A stretch of DNA of 53,091 bases, from positions 1 through 53,091 of the forward strand of contig CAYMFU010000271.1 of the NCBI GenBank assembly GCA_964389805.1. Direction: 5' to 3'. A model generated the notes under the pieces. The model was not told where the DNA came from. It made no database searches and saw nothing but the letters and a program-made list of their open reading frames with translations. A program made the translations under genes and the position numbers. This document shows positions 49,836 through 53,091 of this stretch, in pieces. How positions within the stretch are numbered: the stretch's first letter is position 1; every line of letters starts with the position of its first letter. This stretch comes from JAGTVG01 sp964389805 (GTDB lineage: Bacteria > Bacteroidota > Bacteroidia > Cytophagales > Cyclobacteriaceae).

Positions 49836-50939
49836 TTAATTATGGTTCATATATGTAATAAAATTATCAAATAAATATCTTGAATCATGCGGTCCCGGCG
49901 ACGCCTCCGGATGATATTGAACAGAGAAGGTCTTTTTATCCTTTAATTTTAATCCAGCAAGGGTTCCATCATTTAAGTGGATATGCGTCATCACGACTTT
50001 GCTGTTATTATCAAGGTCATCCTTGTCTACGACGAATCCGTGGTTCTGTGAAGTAACTTCACTCTTCCCGGATTCCAGGTTCTTAACAGGGTGATTAAGA
50101 CCTCGATGACCGTGATGCATTTTATAGGTGGATATTCCATTGGCCAGTGCAATTACCTGATGTCCAAGGCATATCCCAAACATTGGTGAATTTTCTTTCA
50201 ATATTTCGTTAACAGTATCGATGGCATATTTCATAGTTGCCGGATCACCCGGGCCATTGGATATGAAAAATCCGTCAGGATTCCACGCCTTCATTTCTTT
50301 AAAAGGAGTCTCAGCAGGAAAAACCTTACAATAACATCCTCTGGATGCCATATTTTTCAGGATACTTTTTTTAATTCCCAGATCGAGCACGGCAACCTTA
50401 TACGGACTTTTTTCATCACCGTAGAGATATGGTTCCGGTGTGGTCACTTTGGTGGCCAGTTCGAGGCCACTCATATCTGGAACCTTGGCCAACTCGCTTT
50501 GCAAGAAATCCATGTCCAGATTTTCTGACGATATTATTGCGTTCATAGCTCCCGTATCACGTATATGCCTTACAAGGGCTCTGGTATCAATTTCAGTAAT
50601 CCCGACAACATTGTTATGGAACAGGTATTCCTGCAGTGATTCAGTAGCTGTAAACCGACTAAAGGTTTCAGAAAAATCATTAACGACTATCCCTGCAATT
50701 TTCGGAGATCCGGATTCCTGCTCTTCATCATTGGCTCCATAATTACCGATATGTGCTGTGGTATTTACAATTATCTGTCCAAAATAGGATGGGTCGGTGT
50801 AGATTTCCTGGTATCCTGTCATACCTGTATTAAAACAAATCTCACCGCCAGTGGTCCCGATTTTCCCTATGGCTTTGCCTTTAAACAAGGTTCCGTCTTT
50901 TAATAATAGAATGGATTCTTTGCTGAATATATCCTTCAT
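49836..50939 (-). CDS. carA: carbamoyl-phosphate synthase small subunit
   Basis: This 367-residue glutaminase subunit releases ammonia for the CarB synthase in arginine and pyrimidine synthesis. The N-terminal domain has FNTGMTGYQEIYTDPSYF (near 36-53). The class I amidotransferase domain has the nucleophile Cys257 in GICLGHQV, the catalytic His343 and Glu345 in YHPEASPGP, and SNGPGDP (near 227-233). carB is not in the window. It lies after the rplQ terminator and 10 bases before eno, in the usual Bacteroidota order. Upstream of its ATG is a possible -7 element. Confidence 0.97.
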   Translation of the reverse strand: MKDIFSKESILLLKDGTLFKGKAIGKIGTTGGEICFNTGMTGYQEIYTDPSYFGQIIVNTTAHIGNYGANDEEQESGSPKIAGIVVNDFSETFSRFTATESLQEYLFHNNVVGITEIDTRALVRHIRDTGAMNAIISSENLDMDFLQSELAKVPDMSGLELATKVTTPEPYLYGDEKSPYKVAVLDLGIKKSILKNMASRGCYCKVFPAETPFKEMKAWNPDGFFISNGPGDPATMKYAIDTVNEILKENSPMFGICLGHQVIALANGISTYKMHHGHRGLNHPVKNLESGKSEVTSQNHGFVVDKDDLDNNSKVVMTHIHLNDGTLAGLKLKDKKTFSVQYHPEASPGPHDSRYLFDNFITYMNHN

Positions 50940-50959
50940 GGAGTTTTAAAAATTTTGCT

Positions 50960-50967
50960 CAAAAATA
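50960..50967 (-). promoter_or_regulatory. possible -7 element of carA-eno
   Basis: TATTTTTG on the minus strand fits TAnnTTTG and lies 20 bases before the carA ATG. An upstream TTG at the usual distance is missing. Its location between the rplQ terminator and carA supports a separate transcript. Confidence 0.35.
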
Positions 50968-51012
50968 CTTAATTCGTAATAGTTAATCCACGTAGTAATA
51001 CTAATTATTTAC

Positions 51013-51044
51013 AAAAAAAAGGACCGGAAAAAATTCAGGCCCTT
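51013..51044 (-). terminator. intrinsic terminator of the ribosomal alpha operon (after rplQ)
   Basis: Read on the minus strand, AAGGGCC (51038-51044) pairs with GGTCCTT (51019-51025, one G-T wobble) and is followed by a run of T (the A run 51013-51020). It lies 27 bases after the rplQ stop. Confidence 0.8.
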
Positions 51045-51071
51045 ATATTTCAAATAACACTCGATTTCTAT

Positions 51072-51884
51072 TTATTTTTCACTCTCCCCTTTCGGGCTGT
51101 CTTCACTCCCCTCTTGACCATCTTTCGTATCTTCAGCTTTTTTTGTGGATTCTGATTCATCCTTTGCCTCGGCTTTTACATCCTCAACAGGCTCTTCCTT
51201 TGTATCCGCTGGTTTCTCAGCTTTCTTAGAAGGCTTCTTAACTTCTTTTACCTCTGCCTTTTCAGCTTTGGATTCTACTTCCTCCCCTTTAATCTTATCG
51301 TCTTCTTTTTCTTTTACTTCTTCCTGAACCTCCTCTGTTTTTACTTCGGCTACATCTTCCGTTGGTGCTGACTCTATTTTGTCCTCTGATTTTGCTTCTT
51401 CAACTTCCTCCTTCTTTTCAGCCTTCTCATCAGTTTTGGCAGCTGCAGATTCCTGCTTAGGTTTAGAACCTCGCCGGCTTCTTCTTGTTTTGGCCTTTTT
51501 AGGTTCAGATTCCGTGATCAGCAGGTCATTGAAATCGACAAGTTCTATCATGGCCATTTCGGCATTATCTCCTAATCGACTCCCAAGTTTAATGATCCTG
51601 GTATATCCGCCTGGGCGATTTGCTACCCGGTCTACGACCTCATTAAACAATGCATTTACTGATTCCTTATCCTGAAGATATGAGAATACCACTCTTCTGG
51701 AATGAGTTGAATCATCTTTTGCTTTAGTTATTAAAGGCTCTACATATTTTCTCAACTCCTTGGCCTTAGCAAGGGTCGTATTAATTCGCTTATTGACAAG
51801 CAAGGAAGAAGCCATATTTGACAACATCGCTTTTCTATGTGAGGGCGTTCTTCCTAAATGATTAAATCGCTTACCGTGTCTCAT
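51072..51884 (-). CDS. rplQ: 50S ribosomal protein L17 with long Lys/Glu-rich C-terminal extension
   Basis: Residues 1-124 are canonical L17 (RHGKRFNHLGRTPSHRKAML at the start, RPGGYTRIIKLGSRLGD near 90-106, MIELVDFND near 112-120). A basic bridge (KKAKTRRSRRGSKPK, about 129-143) leads to about 127 residues made almost only of Lys, Glu, Ala, Asp, Val, Ser and Pro. L17 is normally 115-130 residues, and Bacteroidota often carry tails, but this one doubles the protein. The tail is probably disordered and coiled. The gene lies 6 bases after rpoA, the standard alpha-operon order. Confidence 0.95.
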   Translation of the reverse strand: MRHGKRFNHLGRTPSHRKAMLSNMASSLLVNKRINTTLAKAKELRKYVEPLITKAKDDSTHSRRVVFSYLQDKESVNALFNEVVDRVANRPGGYTRIIKLGSRLGDNAEMAMIELVDFNDLLITESEPKKAKTRRSRRGSKPKQESAAAKTDEKAEKKEEVEEAKSEDKIESAPTEDVAEVKTEEVQEEVKEKEDDKIKGEEVESKAEKAEVKEVKKPSKKAEKPADTKEEPVEDVKAEAKDESESTKKAEDTKDGQEGSEDSPKGESEK

Positions 51885-51890
51885 TATTAA

Positions 51891-52880
51891 TTATTCTTCA
51901 TCAAGTTTATACTTGGAAAGATCCATACCAAAGGTCAGGTTCTTTTCTGCAACCAATTGTTCCAATTCTGCCAGTGATTTCTTTCCAAAGTTCCGGAACT
52001 TCATCATATCAGATATTTCCAATTTCACCAAATCACCCAATGACCTTACATCAGCAGCCTTCAAGCAATTATATGCACGAACAGACAAATCAAGATCACT
52101 CAATGGTGTCTTGAGCAACTTTCTCATGTGCAGCATTTCTTCATCAACCGTATCTGGCTCTTTAGAATCTGCCGTCTCAAGGATCATTGTTTGGTCAGAA
52201 AACAGCATGAAATGTTGGATCAGGATATTGGCAGCTCCTTTTAAAGCTACTTCAGGATGGATAGAGCCATCGGTTTCAATATCAAGGATGAGCATTTCAT
52301 AGTCCGTTTTTTGTTCAACACGTGTATTTTCAACACTGTACTTAACATTCTTAATTGGTGTGAAAATCGCATCGATTGGAATATATCCAAATATCTGTTC
52401 TGCAGGCTTGTTCTCTTCAGCGGGAACATATCCTCTACCCTTTTCTATATTTAACTCAATTTCAAAATCTGCAGATTGATCCAGGTTGCAGATGATCAGT
52501 TCAGGATTAAGTACTTCAAAACTTGTAGTATAATCCATAACATCACCAGCTTTTAAAACAGTTTTGCCTTTTACCGGAACAGTAATTTTATTATCAACAA
52601 CATCTGCTATCTTTTTAAACCTTACTTGTTTAAGATTTAAAATGACTTCAGCAACATCTTCTTTTACACCTTCGACGGTTGAAAACTCGTGCAATACACT
52701 TGGTATTTTAATACCAGTTACGGCATATCCCTCCAAAGAGGACAGAAGAATTCTTCTTAATGCATTCCCTATAGTAACACCATATCCTTTTTCTAGTGGC
52801 TTAAAGGTAAACAATCCGTGGAAATCATCGGCTTTTTCCATTACCACCTTTTCAGGCATTTGAAACGCTAAAATTGACAC
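51891..52880 (-). CDS. rpoA: RNA polymerase alpha subunit
   Basis: This 329-residue subunit starts the RNA polymerase assembly and contacts promoters and regulators. The N-terminal dimerisation domain has FKPLEKGYGVTIGNALRRIL (abridged, near 27-46) and the C-terminal domain (about 250-329) has the two helix-hairpin-helix segments (LSDLDLSVRAYNCLKAADV, FRNFGKKSLAELEQL). The start is GTG at 52878-52880, which gives the family start SILAFQMPEKVVME; no better ATG exists. It lies between rpsD and rplQ in the expected order. Confidence 0.97.
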   Translation of the reverse strand: MSILAFQMPEKVVMEKADDFHGLFTFKPLEKGYGVTIGNALRRILLSSLEGYAVTGIKIPSVLHEFSTVEGVKEDVAEVILNLKQVRFKKIADVVDNKITVPVKGKTVLKAGDVMDYTTSFEVLNPELIICNLDQSADFEIELNIEKGRGYVPAEENKPAEQIFGYIPIDAIFTPIKNVKYSVENTRVEQKTDYEMLILDIETDGSIHPEVALKGAANILIQHFMLFSDQTMILETADSKEPDTVDEEMLHMRKLLKTPLSDLDLSVRAYNCLKAADVRSLGDLVKLEISDMMKFRNFGKKSLAELEQLVAEKNLTFGMDLSKYKLDEE

Positions 52881-52911
52881 ATTTGAATTCTTTTTATTAA
52901 AATTAAGATTA

Positions 52912-53091
52912 TTACTTTGAGTATAATTCGCCGATCAATTGTTCCTGAATATTTTCAGGGATCTCATCGCGTTGTGGAAGACTTATATACTTTCCAAACA
53001 TTTCCGCTTCATCCCATTCCATCCAGGGGTATTTCTTGCTGCTCATTCTGGCAAGACTTTCACTGATCACCAACAATGATTTAGATTTTTC
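52912..53091 (-). CDS. rpsD: 30S ribosomal protein S4, C-terminal end (5' part lies outside the window)
   Basis: The frame enters from the right edge and ends at a TAA (52912-52914), giving 59 residues. The C-terminal text SKKYPWMEWDEAEMFGKYIS and REIPENIQEQLIGELYSK-like pattern (here RDEIPENIQEQLIGELYSK) is that of S4. S4 nucleates 30S assembly and often regulates the alpha operon. It precedes rpoA by 31 bases, the standard order, so the start should lie about 430 bases to the right. Confidence 0.93.
   Translation of the reverse strand, partial: EKSKSLLVISESLARMSSKKYPWMEWDEAEMFGKYISLPQRDEIPENIQEQLIGELYSK

Noticed and set aside
51145..51675. Two Ser/Phe-rich plus-strand open frames
   Set aside because: They are opposite the Lys/Glu-rich tail and core of L17; the reverse of such codons gives Ser/Phe strings.

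Overview
The window is an ordinary, gene-dense stretch of a Bacteroidota chromosome. Within the phylum it looks like a Cytophagales-, Marinilabiliales- or Flammeovirga-like lineage, but I cannot resolve the genus. The evidence is: A+T-rich DNA with almost no Shine-Dalgarno sequences; a promoter match to the Bacteroidota consensus (TTG-N19-TAnnTTTG); an ExbB / small membrane protein / ExbD / ExbD cluster; two very large Asp-box (VPS10/sortilin-like) exported proteins; small Haem_bd-type cytochromes; the short AMP nucleosidase; and the order rpsD-rpoA-rplQ-carA-eno-ftsB. I see no phage, insertion sequence, CRISPR array or conjugation gene.

Left part (1-16.3 kb): the end of an unknown gene and its terminator; a 1030-residue ABCG-like transporter with an N-terminal TerB-like domain; a YdcF/ElyC-type membrane protein; succinate-semialdehyde dehydrogenase with an EI24/CysZ-like membrane protein; then pta, a divergent 3-hydroxyacyl-CoA dehydrogenase, ackA and a NifX-like protein. 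These are followed by a 2-oxoacid dehydrogenase E2, cinA, a PaaN-type aldehyde dehydrogenase whose catalytic Cys appears to be Ser, a membrane J-domain protein and an ACP phosphodiesterase-like protein.

Middle (16.3-34.3 kb): the first Asp-box protein; two small c-type haem proteins; an M42 aminopeptidase and a HAD phosphatase; a MOSC protein; a SCO / cytochrome c lipoprotein pair; and a complete Na+-pumping methylmalonyl-CoA decarboxylase-type operon (carboxyltransferase, gamma, biotin carrier, beta). Next come a 12-unit, 18-19 bp minisatellite, an HSDR_N-type nuclease-fold protein, AMP nucleosidase, an SLC13 anion permease, the ExbB/ExbD cluster and tRNA-Ser(GGA).

Right part (34.3-53.1 kb): a compact seven-gene minus-strand operon (glycosyltransferase, 88-residue protein, OppC-like permease, PP2C phosphatase, polysaccharide deacetylase, TatD, asparaginase); ruvC; greA-HIT; the second Asp-box protein; an Ldh2-family dehydrogenase; an outer-membrane-like protein; ftsB/divIC; carA-eno; and the end of the ribosomal alpha operon (rpsD-rpoA-rplQ), where L17 carries a long Lys/Glu-rich tail.

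Taken together, the genes suggest a heterotroph with an aerobic respiratory chain (SCO, cytochromes c) that can also make ATP from acetyl-CoA through acetyl phosphate and can couple acyl-CoA decarboxylation to Na+ export. The items most worth a second look are the minisatellite, the PaaN Cys-to-Ser change, the altered dehydrogenase inside the pta-ackA operon, the TerB-ABC fusion, the small three-helix protein between ExbB and ExbD, and the orphan OppC-like permease translationally coupled to an 88-residue protein. All family calls come from reading motifs by eye; no database search was run.
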